Shown in pieces: positions 7,771 to 17,276 of a stretch of 64,000 nt of DNA. Source of the DNA: Alteromonadaceae bacterium BrNp21-10. Lineage in GTDB: Bacteria > Pseudomonadota > Gammaproteobacteria > Enterobacterales > Alteromonadaceae. Location of the stretch: NCBI GenBank assembly GCA_030418115.1, contig JAUHQD010000007.1, forward strand, positions 124,001 to 188,000. The letters are read 5' to 3'. Under the pieces are notes generated by a model. It worked only from the letters and a program-made list of their open reading frames with translations, did not search any database and was not told where the DNA came from. Each line of letters begins with the position of its first letter. Within the stretch, counting starts at the first letter, position 1. The translations under genes were made by a program, and so were the position numbers.

Positions 7771-10593
7771 GTGTTTTCACTTACATCAAATTTAAAGTCT
7801 ATTGCCATTTTCAGTGGTCGGTTATTGGCGCTTTGCCTGTTATTGGTAGGTGTTAATGCATTTGCTACAGAAACTACCGCGCAGCCTATTCGTGAAAAAA
7901 TACAGTTAGATTCTCCTTGGAAGTTTGCCTTAGGGCATGCCACCGATAGAGATAAAGACTTCAATCACGCTAAAGGTTATTTTTCTTATTTAGCTAAAAC
8001 CGGATTTGGTGATGGCGCAGCTAGCGCTACTTTTGATGACCGAGCATGGCGCACGGTGAATATTCCTCACGACTGGGCGGTGGAAATGCCGTTTAGCGGT
8101 AAGGCTAGCCATAGCCATGGTTATAAAGCCCTTGGGCCTGGTTTTCCGGAAACCAGCGTCGGTTGGTATCGTCATCACTTCAGCATTCCAGAAGCCGATT
8201 TAGGTAAAAAACTATTTTTGCAGTTTGACGGAATTCAGCGCGCTGCGCGGGTCTTTGTGAACGGTTTTTTACTGGGTGAAGAGAACCTTGGCAATATTGA
8301 ACAGTATTACGATATTACCGCTTATTTAAATTACGGCGCGGAAAATGTCATTGCGGTGCGCGCCGATGTATCCATCGAAGCAGGTTGGTATTACGAAGGT
8401 GCGGGCATTAATCGCCATGTTTATTTGCATAAAGTGCAGCCGGTGCATGTTGAGCATAATGGTACTTTTATCAAAACTGGCGTAGTTGGTGATACTGCGC
8501 ATATTCGTGTGGATACCGAGGTGGTTAACCAACTTGAAAATAGTGCTATTGAACAGCTGGCAGCGAAAAAAGTGATCAGCCAACAGACGATTTTTGATGC
8601 CCAAGGCAATCAGGTCAATACCGTCGTTAATGATGCCATTTTGCTGGCGACCGGTGACTCTGCCAAGGTGACCAGTGATTTAAAGGTGAACAATGCGCAT
8701 TTATGGTCACTGGAAGATCCTTACCTTTACACTTTGCATACCTCATTGCGTGATGAACAAGGCCAACTACTGGATAACTATGTTACCCGCTTTGGTATTC
8801 GTACCATCCGTTTTGATGCGGATAAAGGCTTTTTTCTAAACGGTAAATCCATCAAGCTCAAGGGCAGTAATAACCATGAAGATCATGCTGGCGTCGGCAC
8901 CGCCACACCGGATGAGTTGATCCGCTATCGTTTGCAGCGTTTACAATCAATGGGCATGAATGCTTATCGTGCTTCTCATGCCCCGGCATCACCGGCATTA
9001 CTAAATATCGCCGATGAAATGGGCATGCTGGTCATTGATGAAACTCGTATTTCTGGCATTAATGATTATCACCTGAATGCGGTTGAGCAAATGATCCTTC
9101 GTGGGCGTAATCACCCGAGTATCATTATGTGGTCATTAGGTAATGAAGAGTGGGCCATTGAAGGCAATATCAAAGGTGCACGGATTGCGCAAACCATGCA
9201 AAGCTTTGCTCGTAAATTGGATCCCACTCGTTTGAATACTATTGCCATTAGCGGCGGTTGGGGTGGGATATCCACCACCATTGGTGTGATGGGGGTTAAC
9301 TACATCAAACATGGTGATACCGATTGGCAGCATAAGCAGTTCCCATGGCAGGTGATTCTCGGCACCGAAGAAACTACCACGCAGCAAACCCGAGGCATTT
9401 ATTTTGAAGATAAAGCCTTAGGCCATTTACCTCCTCAAGAAAACGGCAGTTCTGGTGGTAATGCAGAATCCGGCTGGAAGCATTACGCCGAGCGTGATTA
9501 TCTAGCAGGTATTTTCTATTGGACAGGTTTTGACTATAAAGGGGAATCCACCCCCTATGGCTTCCCTGCAGTGAGTTCGCAGTTTGGCATTTTGGACTCT
9601 AGCGGTTTTGCCAAAGACGGTTATTACTATTTAAAAGCCAAATGGACAGATGAGCCAGTACTCCATGTTTTCCCCCATTGGAATTGGGCTGGAAAAGAAG
9701 GTGAAGTTTTCGAAGTGACTGCTCATTCCAATGCCGATGAAGTGGAATTATCACTGAATGGTGTGTCGCTGGGTAAACAAGCGGTACCTGAATATGGTCA
9801 TGTGAGTTGGCCGGTGAGTTATCAGCCAGGCGAGTTAAAAGCAGTGGCTTATCGCAATGGCGTAAAAGCCGAAGAAACGGTTGTTGCTACAACGGGCGAA
9901 CCCAGTGCCATTCAATTACAGGCTCATCAATCCGAACTGCAAGCGGACGGCCATGATGTGGTGGTTGTGAATGTGAGCGTAGTCGATTCACAAGGGCTAG
10001 TGGTACCTACAGCGGATAATCTACTGCAGTTTAGCCTGCAAGGGCCGGGTAAAATTATTGGTGTGGGTAATGGTAATCCCTCATCCCATGAAGATGACGT
10101 GATGGTAGAAAAGGTCAGTAGCCAGTTAATTGGTGATTGGCAGGCGCCTAACCCTGCGGATTCTACAACTGAGGTGGAGTTTTCCGCTAATTTTGATTTA
10201 CCTAAAGTGCCAGACAATACAACAATGAGTTTATTGCTCAATGCCTTGGGTGAAAGCCAAAGTGTTTGGCTTAATGGTAAAGCTATTTACGAGGATGCCC
10301 CAGCCAATGAGTCTAAAACTATAATTGATTTAGCTCAGTATAAGCTTAAAGAAACAGGTAATATGTTGCTGATAAAAGCTAAGCCTTTCCCTGTGTGGCA
10401 AGACCGTGAAGGATTATTTCAATTCCATCCTGCACGCTTTGCATTTACTACTGCGGCAGCGGAGTATCAACGCAAATTATTTAATGGTTGGGCGCAGGTG
10501 ATTGTACAAAGTACGGGGCAAACTGGTGATATCAACTTAAGCGTTACCAGTGCTGGAGTGCAACAAGCGAAGTTAGTGATAGCTGCTAAGTAA
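7771..10593 (+). CDS. Secreted glycoside hydrolase family 2 (beta-galactosidase-like)
   Basis: About 940 residues. A ribosome binding site AAGGAG (7760-7765) is five bases from the GTG at 7771; the earlier in-frame GTG at 7765 overlaps that site and is unlikely. A signal peptide ends near NAFA-TE. GH2 domains appear in order: jelly-roll sugar-binding (about 25-215, with WRTVNIPHDWAVE), immunoglobulin-like (about 215-320), and a TIM barrel (about 320-620) with SLGNEEW, where E459 is the likely acid/base, and LGTEET, where E533 or E534 is the likely nucleophile. A DUF4982-type module (HWNWAGKEG) and a GH2 C-terminal module (residues about 700-780) follow, then an extra beta-rich domain. It probably releases terminal beta-galactosides from algal or plant polysaccharide; GH2 also contains glucuronidases, so the substrate is uncertain. 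A strong terminator follows. Confidence 0.88.
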   Translation: MFSLTSNLKSIAIFSGRLLALCLLLVGVNAFATETTAQPIREKIQLDSPWKFALGHATDRDKDFNHAKGYFSYLAKTGFGDGAASATFDDRAWRTVNIPHDWAVEMPFSGKASHSHGYKALGPGFPETSVGWYRHHFSIPEADLGKKLFLQFDGIQRAARVFVNGFLLGEENLGNIEQYYDITAYLNYGAENVIAVRADVSIEAGWYYEGAGINRHVYLHKVQPVHVEHNGTFIKTGVVGDTAHIRVDTEVVNQLENSAIEQLAAKKVISQQTIFDAQGNQVNTVVNDAILLATGDSAKVTSDLKVNNAHLWSLEDPYLYTLHTSLRDEQGQLLDNYVTRFGIRTIRFDADKGFFLNGKSIKLKGSNNHEDHAGVGTATPDELIRYRLQRLQSMGMNAYRASHAPASPALLNIADEMGMLVIDETRISGINDYHLNAVEQMILRGRNHPSIIMWSLGNEEWAIEGNIKGARIAQTMQSFARKLDPTRLNTIAISGGWGGISTTIGVMGVNYIKHGDTDWQHKQFPWQVILGTEETTTQQTRGIYFEDKALGHLPPQENGSSGGNAESGWKHYAERDYLAGIFYWTGFDYKGESTPYGFPAVSSQFGILDSSGFAKDGYYYLKAKWTDEPVLHVFPHWNWAGKEGEVFEVTAHSNADEVELSLNGVSLGKQAVPEYGHVSWPVSYQPGELKAVAYRNGVKAEETVVATTGEPSAIQLQAHQSELQADGHDVVVVNVSVVDSQGLVVPTADNLLQFSLQGPGKIIGVGNGNPSSHEDDVMVEKVSSQLIGDWQAPNPADSTTEVEFSANFDLPKVPDNTTMSLLLNALGESQSVWLNGKAIYEDAPANESKTIIDLAQYKLKETGNMLLIKAKPFPVWQDREGLFQFHPARFAFTTAAAEYQRKLFNGWAQVIVQSTGQTGDINLSVTSAGVQQAKLVIAAK

Positions 10594-10632
10594 TACTCAC
10601 TAAGTCCAGCTTTGGATTAGAGACGTCAGTCA

Positions 10633-10673
10633 TAAACTCAAGGGTAAGTTATTTGCCCTTGAGTTTACTTTTT
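10633..10673 (+). terminator. Rho-independent terminator after GH2 gene
   Basis: A perfect 12-bp stem (10633-10644 with 10656-10667) with an 11-base loop is followed by CTTTTT. Confidence 0.85.
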
Positions 10674-10797
10674 CATCACCAGCCGATAGCGCAATACTTT
10701 GTTACCTTTATCCATGTGTGTATATTGGCCAATATTGTTGAATTTTCTATGGGTACCCCAACAACTATGGGTATTCGTAGCAATTAAGGAAAATATT

Positions 10798-11640
10798 GTG
10801 TCTGACCCAACTTATACACCGCCCAAAGTGTGGACATTCGATGCCGAAAACGGCGGTGAATTTGCCAGTATTAATCGACCAACTGCCGGGGCCCGTGTCG
10901 AAAAAGCCTTACCTCGGGGTAAGCATCCATTCCAATTACATTCATTGGCAACGCCCAATGGCGTTAAAGTCACCATCATGTTCGAAGAGCTTCTTGAAGC
11001 CGGTATTAGTGAGGCTGAATACGATGCCTATCAAATTAATATCGGTGACGGTGATCAATTTGGTAGTGGCTTTGTGGAGATTAATCCTAACTCCAAAATT
11101 CCCGCATTGATTGATACCACCACTAATCCAGAAACTCGCGTTTTTGAATCAGGCTCTATTTTATTGTATCTGGCTGAAAAGTTTAGTGCGTTTATCCCTA
11201 ATACTGCGGCGGGACGCACCGAATGTTTGAACTGGTTATTTTGGCAAATGGGCAGTGCGCCATTCTTAGGCGGTGGCTTTGGCCATTTTTATCAATACGC
11301 ACCAGCAAAGTATCAGTACCCTATTGATCGCTACGCCATGGAAGTTAAACGCCAACTCGATGTGTTAGACCAACAATTGGCTAAAAACCAGTATATTAGC
11401 GGTGATGAATATAGTATTGCCGATATTGCCATTTGGCCGTGGTATGGCGCATTAGTGTTGAATCGAGTGTATGAGGCGGCGGAATTTTTACAGGTACATG
11501 AATATAAAAATGTTTTACGTTGGGCCAATGAAATAGATAAAAGGCCAGCCGTTAAACGTGGGCGTATGGTAAATCGCAGTTGGGGCGAACCTCATGAGCA
11601 GTTACCTGAGCGCCATGCAGCGGCTGACTTTAAGAAATAA
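10798..11640 (+). CDS. yghU: Glutathione transferase / disulfide-bond reductase YghU family
   Basis: A 280-residue thioredoxin-fold glutathione transferase of the Nu class. E. coli YghU has disulfide reductase activity with two bound glutathiones. Characteristic blocks are TYTPPKVWTFDAENGG at the N-terminus, KHPFQLHSLATPNGVKVTI, IGDGDQFGSGFVEINPNSK, VFESGSILLYLAEKF, and NWLFWQMGSAPFLGGGFGHF; together these make the assignment strong. The start is GTG at 10798, preceded by AAGGA with a seven-base spacing; upstream in-frame starts lie outside the conserved protein. It is monocistronic, after the GH2 terminator. A copy of a dispersed palindromic repeat begins directly after the stop codon. Confidence 0.93.
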   Translation: MSDPTYTPPKVWTFDAENGGEFASINRPTAGARVEKALPRGKHPFQLHSLATPNGVKVTIMFEELLEAGISEAEYDAYQINIGDGDQFGSGFVEINPNSKIPALIDTTTNPETRVFESGSILLYLAEKFSAFIPNTAAGRTECLNWLFWQMGSAPFLGGGFGHFYQYAPAKYQYPIDRYAMEVKRQLDVLDQQLAKNQYISGDEYSIADIAIWPWYGALVLNRVYEAAEFLQVHEYKNVLRWANEIDKRPAVKRGRMVNRSWGEPHEQLPERHAAADFKK

Positions 11641-11733
11641 ATTTAGTCATTCTAAATCCATAGTGGACAACGTAGAGAGGGGCAAAAATAGCTGTGCTGT
11701 AGGCATTGCTTATCCCGAACTGAGGTTAGTTAG
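11641..11733 (+). repeat. Dispersed palindromic repeat, copy A
   Basis: About 90 bases immediately after the yghU stop match the minus strand of 34055-34147 at roughly 85 percent identity by eye. The copy starts with a small hairpin (TTTAG-TCATT-CTAAA) and ends with CTTATCCCGAACTGAGGTTA, a sequence found again at 34271-34290. It lies in the 3' region of yghU, inside a 339-base gap whose remainder (to 11935) shows no gene. The element is non-coding; it could be a half-copy of a MITE-like sequence. Confidence 0.8.
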
Positions 11734-11935
11734 TGCCAAGGGACGGTTAAAAATGCGCGTAATTCAGATTGATCGACTTATCTGAACAGCGGTAAGTAAC
11801 TCGTTAAAAAACGGTTAATCCAACAAATTTCATGGGGTGATAAATCATCGCCTAAGTCGCTATGGCAAAGCTGTACAACGAAATAGTCGTCAGTCCATCA
11901 CTGGCAATTGAGCGTTTATTGCCGGTGTACGAAAC

Positions 11936-11970
11936 AAAAACCTAACTCGCGCCATCCAACGCGAGTTAGG
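11936..11970 (-). terminator. Rho-independent terminator after GH62-like gene
   Basis: A perfect 11-bp stem (11941-11951 with 11960-11970) has an eight-base loop. Read on the minus strand it is followed by a run of T (11940-11936), ten bases beyond the gene's stop codon. Confidence 0.9.
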
Positions 11971-11979
11971 TTATGCAGT

Positions 11980-13068
11980 TTATTTTAGAGTGAGTAAACC
12001 CAATTTATAGGGCTCACCACCGTATTCTCCGTTAAGCGATGGGCCAGAATCGCCCTGAAAAACAAACTGTAAATCACAAGGATCAATAGTCAGATATTCA
12101 TCGTGACCGGAGCGGATCATTTCACCATGACTTATACCATCGGCCCATTTTCCTTGCGACCAGTCCACATTAGCGTTGCCTGCGAAGGGGTTTTCTTCAC
12201 TATCGGCTAGCGCTGTCCACGGGCCATCTAAATCAGTTGCGGTCCAAGAACGGAAGTAGCGCGGTCCATAAGCACCATCGACGCTGTTATAAGCTTCAAC
12301 CAATAGCAAATATTGGTCGGTACCATCGACTTTGTAGACGTTAGCCGCTTCAAATAGAAAGCTATTGCCGTTACCACGATGATCTTCCATCACCACTTCA
12401 TAGCCCACAAAATTTGGGAAATTTTCTCTTGAGGTTTTTGATTTATAAAGAACGCCGTCATCACGGGAGAAGAACAGGTGACAATTGACATCATCACAAA
12501 TAACCCAATAATCGAGTTCTGGTTTTCCTTGCTCAATCGGTGGGCCATCTTGTAAAAAGTCTTTACGCGGCGTCCAGCTGTTAATATCGGTCATATCCGT
12601 TGTTGTGGAGTAACCACGCCCCCATTGGGTAAAGTTGTACCACTTATTATGGGGGGTATAGAAAAACACCTGCGGTGCCACTGTATTACCAACTTTGGTG
12701 GTGTTCATGGGCTGCTGAGTGGCGCTGGATGCCTGTTCCCAATCGGTGAAGTTGAAGTAAACCGATTTCCAATTACCATCATTGATTGTTGCCCAAATAT
12801 GAAACTTATTGTCATATTCGACAATGGAAGGATCTTTCAGACCAAAAATTCCCTCATTAGGTGACACCAAAGCAGCACTCGCCTGCCACTCAAATGATGT
12901 TGGCAGAGCACAAGTTTTTGCCGATTCCGGGCTATTTGACTCATCAACTGGTGTAATCACGGCAGTCGTTTTATCGGTATTGTTAGTTGCGGCCGAGTTA
13001 TCTGGCTCTGAACAACCTGCCACTAACATCACTAAAGGTATTAGCAAAAAGAATTTATTTATCATCAT
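11980..13068 (-). CDS. GH62-like alpha-L-arabinofuranosidase lipoprotein
   Basis: About 362 residues. The start is placed at ATG 13068 (or 13065) after a GGAAAA site; the more upstream TTG lacks support. The N-terminus is a lipoprotein signal with lipobox LVAGC, so the enzyme is probably anchored to the outer membrane. The mature part resembles GH62 arabinofuranosidases along its length: CALPTSFEW at the start, LKDPSIVEYDNKFHIWAT (the Asp is the expected base), VAPQVFFY, LFFSRDDG, FEAANVYKV (the Glu is the expected acid), SHGEMIRSG, and a C-terminal TIDPCDLQFVFQG. GH62 enzymes remove arabinose side chains from arabinoxylan or arabinan. Five-bladed-propeller GH43 is the alternative. Together with the GH2 enzyme and the esterase nearby it suggests plant or algal polysaccharide use. 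Confidence 0.82.
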   Translation of the reverse strand: MMINKFFLLIPLVMLVAGCSEPDNSAATNNTDKTTAVITPVDESNSPESAKTCALPTSFEWQASAALVSPNEGIFGLKDPSIVEYDNKFHIWATINDGNWKSVYFNFTDWEQASSATQQPMNTTKVGNTVAPQVFFYTPHNKWYNFTQWGRGYSTTTDMTDINSWTPRKDFLQDGPPIEQGKPELDYWVICDDVNCHLFFSRDDGVLYKSKTSRENFPNFVGYEVVMEDHRGNGNSFLFEAANVYKVDGTDQYLLLVEAYNSVDGAYGPRYFRSWTATDLDGPWTALADSEENPFAGNANVDWSQGKWADGISHGEMIRSGHDEYLTIDPCDLQFVFQGDSGPSLNGEYGGEPYKLGLLTLK

Positions 13069-13320
13069 ATTTTCCAAAACAATCAAAGAGTAAGTCAGCG
13101 TGTACCACGGTCAACTTTGCTTAAACACGTCAAAATTTTAAACACTAGTAGCGTAGCCCGTTAGTAATTCAATATTTCCGTTTAACATAAAGGCAAAGTA
13201 AAATATGGTAAAACTGTTTAATTATTAATAACTTATATTATTTATAATACCATAAGATAAAAGTAATCAGAAAATCAATTAATACATATAATTGATTTAT
13301 AAACCAAGGTTGCCAATAAA

Positions 13321-14415
13321 ATGAAACAATTTAGAGTAGGAAAATCGAACAGACTGGTTGGCGTATTTATTACCTGTTTGCTGTTTGTTACCAGTGTTAG
13401 TGCGCAAGTTGAAACTATTGTGCCCGAAGTGGTTGAAAATGCACAACCGGTCACAGTACAACGCATAAAGGTATATAGCCCAGCGATAGCCGGCAATTTA
13501 GAAGGCGAGTCCGCCGAGCGCAATGCCATCGTTTTTTTACCACCAAGCTATAACAAATCAACAGGCAAGCGATACCCCGTGGTATACGCCTTACATGGTT
13601 ATTTTATTGATCCCGAGATTTGGTCAAAAGAAATTCATGTACCGCAAACCATAGAAGGCGCTTATGCCTTAGGTTCGCAAGAAATGATTGTTGTCCTACC
13701 GGATTCAAGAACCGTCTACAGCGGCTCCATGTATTCTAATTCCGTTACAACCGGTAACTTTGAAGACTTTATCGCACATGATGTAGTGTCCTATATCGAC
13801 AGTCATTATCGCAGCATTGCCAAACGCGAAAGTCGCGGCTTGGTTGGCCACTCAATGGGCGGCTATGGAGCATCTCGCATAGGCATGAAACACGCTGATG
13901 TCTTCGGTGGACTGTATATAATGAGCCCTTGTTGTTTATCCGCACGGGATCCCGGTCCGGTTAATTTAGACAACGAAAAGCTACTGGCTGCACTCAAATC
14001 TCCGCAAGATTCCGACAAGATGCATTTTATGCTTAAGGCGCAATTGGCAGTATCAGCTGCTTGGTCACCTAACCCAAAGAATCCGCCACTTTACTTAGAT
14101 TTACCCTATAAAGACGGCGAATTACAGAAAGAGGTTGTGGCTAAATGGGCAGCTAATGCCCCCTTGGCTTTTGTTGACCAATACATAAGTGAACTGAAAA
14201 AATATCGAGATATTAGTATCGATGTGGGCGATCAAGATGGATTGCGCGTTGATACCGAGAAACTACACAATATTCTAGATTCTTATGACGTTTCACACCA
14301 TTTTGAAATTTATAAAGGTAACCATACCAGTGCTGTAGCTGATCGTTTTCAAAACCATGTGATGCCATTTTTCTCAAGCGCTTTGTGTTTTAGCAATACC
14401 TGTAACAATGAATAA
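13321..14415 (+). CDS. Secreted esterase, alpha/beta hydrolase (esterase D / feruloyl esterase-like)
   Basis: A 364-residue protein with a signal peptide ending near SVSA-Q. The alpha/beta-hydrolase core has the nucleophile elbow GHSMGGYGAS, an oxyanion-region VVYALHGY, VVLPDSRTVYSGSMYSN, and a late KGNHTSAVADR supplying the likely catalytic His. The acidic partner is likely in the DVGDQDGLR segment. This layout fits the putative-esterase family (esterase D, antigen 85, feruloyl esterase type). It is divergent from the GH62-like gene across a 250-base AT-rich region, so both may share regulation. Deacylation of hemicellulose (acetyl or feruloyl groups) is an inference from context. Confidence 0.82.
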   Translation: MKQFRVGKSNRLVGVFITCLLFVTSVSAQVETIVPEVVENAQPVTVQRIKVYSPAIAGNLEGESAERNAIVFLPPSYNKSTGKRYPVVYALHGYFIDPEIWSKEIHVPQTIEGAYALGSQEMIVVLPDSRTVYSGSMYSNSVTTGNFEDFIAHDVVSYIDSHYRSIAKRESRGLVGHSMGGYGASRIGMKHADVFGGLYIMSPCCLSARDPGPVNLDNEKLLAALKSPQDSDKMHFMLKAQLAVSAAWSPNPKNPPLYLDLPYKDGELQKEVVAKWAANAPLAFVDQYISELKKYRDISIDVGDQDGLRVDTEKLHNILDSYDVSHHFEIYKGNHTSAVADRFQNHVMPFFSSALCFSNTCNNE

Positions 14416-14426
14416 TAGAATATGAA

Positions 14427-14452
14427 GCAATAACGGCACAATCCGTTATTGC
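14427..14452. repeat. Inverted repeat between convergent genes
   Basis: A perfect 10-bp stem (14427-14436 with 14443-14452) with a six-base loop lies 11 bases after the esterase stop. There is no T-run on either side, so it is at best a weak terminator or a transcript-end stabiliser. Confidence 0.6.
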
Positions 14453-14571
14453 TCAAACCCTAAAACTGTCACTTGAAAACCTAGCGTAAAATTACTGTTT
14501 AAATTCCGCAATGGGTTGAGACTTGAAGAACTATTATTCTGCTGTTATTAACTTTAATTAACATTTAGGTT

Positions 14572-17262
14572 TTAGCCTAAATAGGCCGCAATGACTTGAA
14601 TTAGCGCACTGCTTTCAATGGGTTTAGTAAGGTACTGGTTCATGCCTACTTCAATGCCTTTATTTTGATCATCTTCCATGGCATTGGCCGATAATCCGCA
14701 GATGGGAATGTCAGTATATCCACATTCGCGTATTTTCATGGTTGCGGTATAGCCATCCATTATCGGCATTTGAACATCCATAAAAATCAAATCGAAACTG
14801 CTCGCAGCTTGAGTTATTTTATCAAAGGCTTGTTGACCATTTTCGGCAATATCTACAGTCAGTCCTAACTCTTTTAGCATCTCTGCTGCCACAATTTGGT
14901 TAATAGCGTTATCTTCCACCAGTAGCACGTGGCCTTTGAATTGTTGTTTTTTGACAGTATCTTCAAGTATTTCGTGACGATCCTCTGTGTCAGAAGTGTT
15001 GAATGAATGGAGTTGTTGGTTAAATTGTCTGGAACTAAATGGATGTTCTAATATCGCCACATTTTTTACTGAGGATATGGTTTGTTTGATTTTACTATTA
15101 GTGGCATCAGGGATGAGCAACAAGTGTGATGTTCTGGTATCAAGCAGTTTTAGTACGTCATCCAATAGTTGTAAGTGGTGATCACTATTAATTGCCCCAA
15201 CAATCAGCGTGCGGTTATTAATACTATTTAGTGGAATGTCATTAGTATTGTCGACATGTTTAAACTCAATATGTAAATGTTGGCAGTATTGGCGGACAAA
15301 TTGTTGCCAATCATCACCGAAGAAATAGATCTCACGTATAGTTGATGGTGCTATAGACTTTGTGTGCGAAATATCCACATCGAGCGGTAGTTCAATGGAA
15401 AAACAGGCACCTTGCTCGGGTGATGAGTCAACACTGACTGCCCCCCGCATCATTGATGTCAGTTGTTTTACGATAGAGAGTCCTAATCCCGTTCCGCCAT
15501 ACTTACGGCTGGTACTACCGTCTGCCTGTGAAAAACTTTCAAAAATAGAACGTTGTTGCTCTTTGGTTAAACCTATTCCAGTGTCAATAACCTTAACTGT
15601 CAGTGTGATAGCTCCATTGTCTTGTTTTTTAAAGTTAGTGATAACATCGACACCCCCAGAGCTAGTAAATTTCATGGCGTTATTGCAAATGTTCAGTAGT
15701 ATTTGACTAATCCTAATGCTGTCGCCCATCAGTTTTTCAGGTAGCGCTGGATGGCAGTAGAGTCGTAGATACAACTGTTTTTTGTGTGCGGCAGTTTCGA
15801 TAGCGGGCATGATGTTTTCCAGTAACTTATTCAAATTGAAAGGGTGTATATCGATATCTAATTTACCCGCCTCAATCTTGGAAAAATCTAAAATGTCATT
15901 AATCACCGCCATCAATACTTGGCTGGAATAATCAATATTTTCTACATAGTCGAATTGCTTAGGATCCAACTTGGTGTTTTTAATAAGATTGACTAAGCCG
16001 ACAATGCCATTCAGTGGTGTACGAATTTCATGACTCATGTTAGCTAGAAACATACTTTTTGAAGCTGTTGCTTGTTCGGCTTTTTCCTTCTGTAATTCCA
16101 GTTCAACATTGAGCTCGTTCTGGTACTTCAACATTTTTTGTGAGTCAGCTAACAATTCATTGGTTTGTCGATTTTTCTGATGTAACACCGCCGCTGCACT
16201 AGCAAGCTGTCCAATTTCGTCTGTTTGTTGTTGATAAGGAATGTGCTTGATTTGAATACCCTTAACCAATTGTTTGAAAATATCGGTAAGAGCACGGATG
16301 GGAGTAATTACACGCCATGATAAGAACGTTGCAAAAGCGATAATCAGCGTAATGCTAATAAAAGCGAAAATATCACTACGTTGTTTAATTTTTAGAAATT
16401 GTGTGGTCGCTTCAGCATCAATATTATCAAGATTTTGTTGTTCATTAGCTTTGAGCTGGTTTGAAATATATAAAAATTCATTGGCTGAACCGGTCATGAC
16501 AACATTGGTTAAAAATACGTAACCTCTAATAATTTGTGAAAGTTGGGAAAAAAGTGTTTTTACTCGTTGTGTTGAATTAGATATCTCGCTTTCGCTCGGA
16601 AAACTTTTTTGTAATAACTGCTGAGCTAGGTGGATATTGGTGTTAAATATTTCTAGTTGTTGATAATCGAAATGTAGCAAATAGCTACTTGAAGATGCTT
16701 TGGCTTGTAACAGCAGCATTTTTAGTTCTTGCAGTTCTTGTGTTGAATCCGAGGTGGTAGAGGCTTTATCCAGTAGCGCAAGGGTGTGATTAGTCTCATT
16801 TAAAAACTGTTCATAAAGTTGCCGCCGCTTAAGTCTGCCGGAAACCACACTGGAAAGGTTGTCTTTGTAATCATTTAAATGCAAATGCATCTGCTCAAGC
16901 ATTTCACGGTTTAGGTCTTTAGTGTGATTGTTATTCGAGAGGTCGCCTTTGTTACTCTGAGATTGATCAAGCTTAATCATAGTCAGCTTGCCATCGATTA
17001 GTTCAATAATGCTATAAATCCGGTCTAATACGGTGTCACTAGCGGTTTCTTTAAAAATCAGCACATTGCGTTGCAGGTCAATGACACTTTGCTCCAATCC
17101 ATTAGCAGACAGCATAGATTCGGTTGCCGCTTGTAGTCGATGACGGGATTGAGAAAGTGTTTTTTGATTCGAATCCGACAGAAACAGTTGCGAAAGCACA
17201 AGTACAATCACGATGGCGATAACACATATCAATTGTGTTTTTAATGAAGAAAAAAGGCTCAC
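14572..17262 (-). CDS. Hybrid sensor histidine kinase / response regulator
   Basis: An 896-residue inner-membrane sensor. A first membrane helix (about residues 10-29) and a second (about 300-320) bracket a long helical periplasmic domain. A HAMP segment (about 320-375) leads to the HisKA domain with [10 protein letters not shown], phospho-acceptor H411. The HATPase domain (about 515-630) carries NNAMKFT, DTGIGL and [10 protein letters not shown] divergent region (about 640-750) looks like a degenerate receiver. A C-terminal receiver (about 770-895) has VLLVEDN and [11 protein letters not shown], acceptor D829. No HPt domain is seen, so phosphotransfer must go through a partner elsewhere. The start is GTG at 17262, 14 bases after the stop of the solute-binding protein gene, so they are co-transcribed and the binding protein may present the ligand (compare TorT-TorS). 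Confidence 0.9.
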   Translation of the reverse strand: MSLFSSLKTQLICVIAIVIVLVLSQLFLSDSNQKTLSQSRHRLQAATESMLSANGLEQSVIDLQRNVLIFKETASDTVLDRIYSIIELIDGKLTMIKLDQSQSNKGDLSNNNHTKDLNREMLEQMHLHLNDYKDNLSSVVSGRLKRRQLYEQFLNETNHTLALLDKASTTSDSTQELQELKMLLLQAKASSSSYLLHFDYQQLEIFNTNIHLAQQLLQKSFPSESEISNSTQRVKTLFSQLSQIIRGYVFLTNVVMTGSANEFLYISNQLKANEQQNLDNIDAEATTQFLKIKQRSDIFAFISITLIIAFATFLSWRVITPIRALTDIFKQLVKGIQIKHIPYQQQTDEIGQLASAAAVLHQKNRQTNELLADSQKMLKYQNELNVELELQKEKAEQATASKSMFLANMSHEIRTPLNGIVGLVNLIKNTKLDPKQFDYVENIDYSSQVLMAVINDILDFSKIEAGKLDIDIHPFNLNKLLENIMPAIETAAHKKQLYLRLYCHPALPEKLMGDSIRISQILLNICNNAMKFTSSGGVDVITNFKKQDNGAITLTVKVIDTGIGLTKEQQRSIFESFSQADGSTSRKYGGTGLGLSIVKQLTSMMRGAVSVDSSPEQGACFSIELPLDVDISHTKSIAPSTIREIYFFGDDWQQFVRQYCQHLHIEFKHVDNTNDIPLNSINNRTLIVGAINSDHHLQLLDDVLKLLDTRTSHLLLIPDATNSKIKQTISSVKNVAILEHPFSSRQFNQQLHSFNTSDTEDRHEILEDTVKKQQFKGHVLLVEDNAINQIVAAEMLKELGLTVDIAENGQQAFDKITQAASSFDLIFMDVQMPIMDGYTATMKIRECGYTDIPICGLSANAMEDDQNKGIEVGMNQYLTKPIESSALIQVIAAYLG

Positions 17263-17276
17263 GTCTCGGGCTATCC

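Noticed and set aside
14427-14452. Calling the perfect 10-bp hairpin a terminator
   Set aside because: No T-run follows on either strand.
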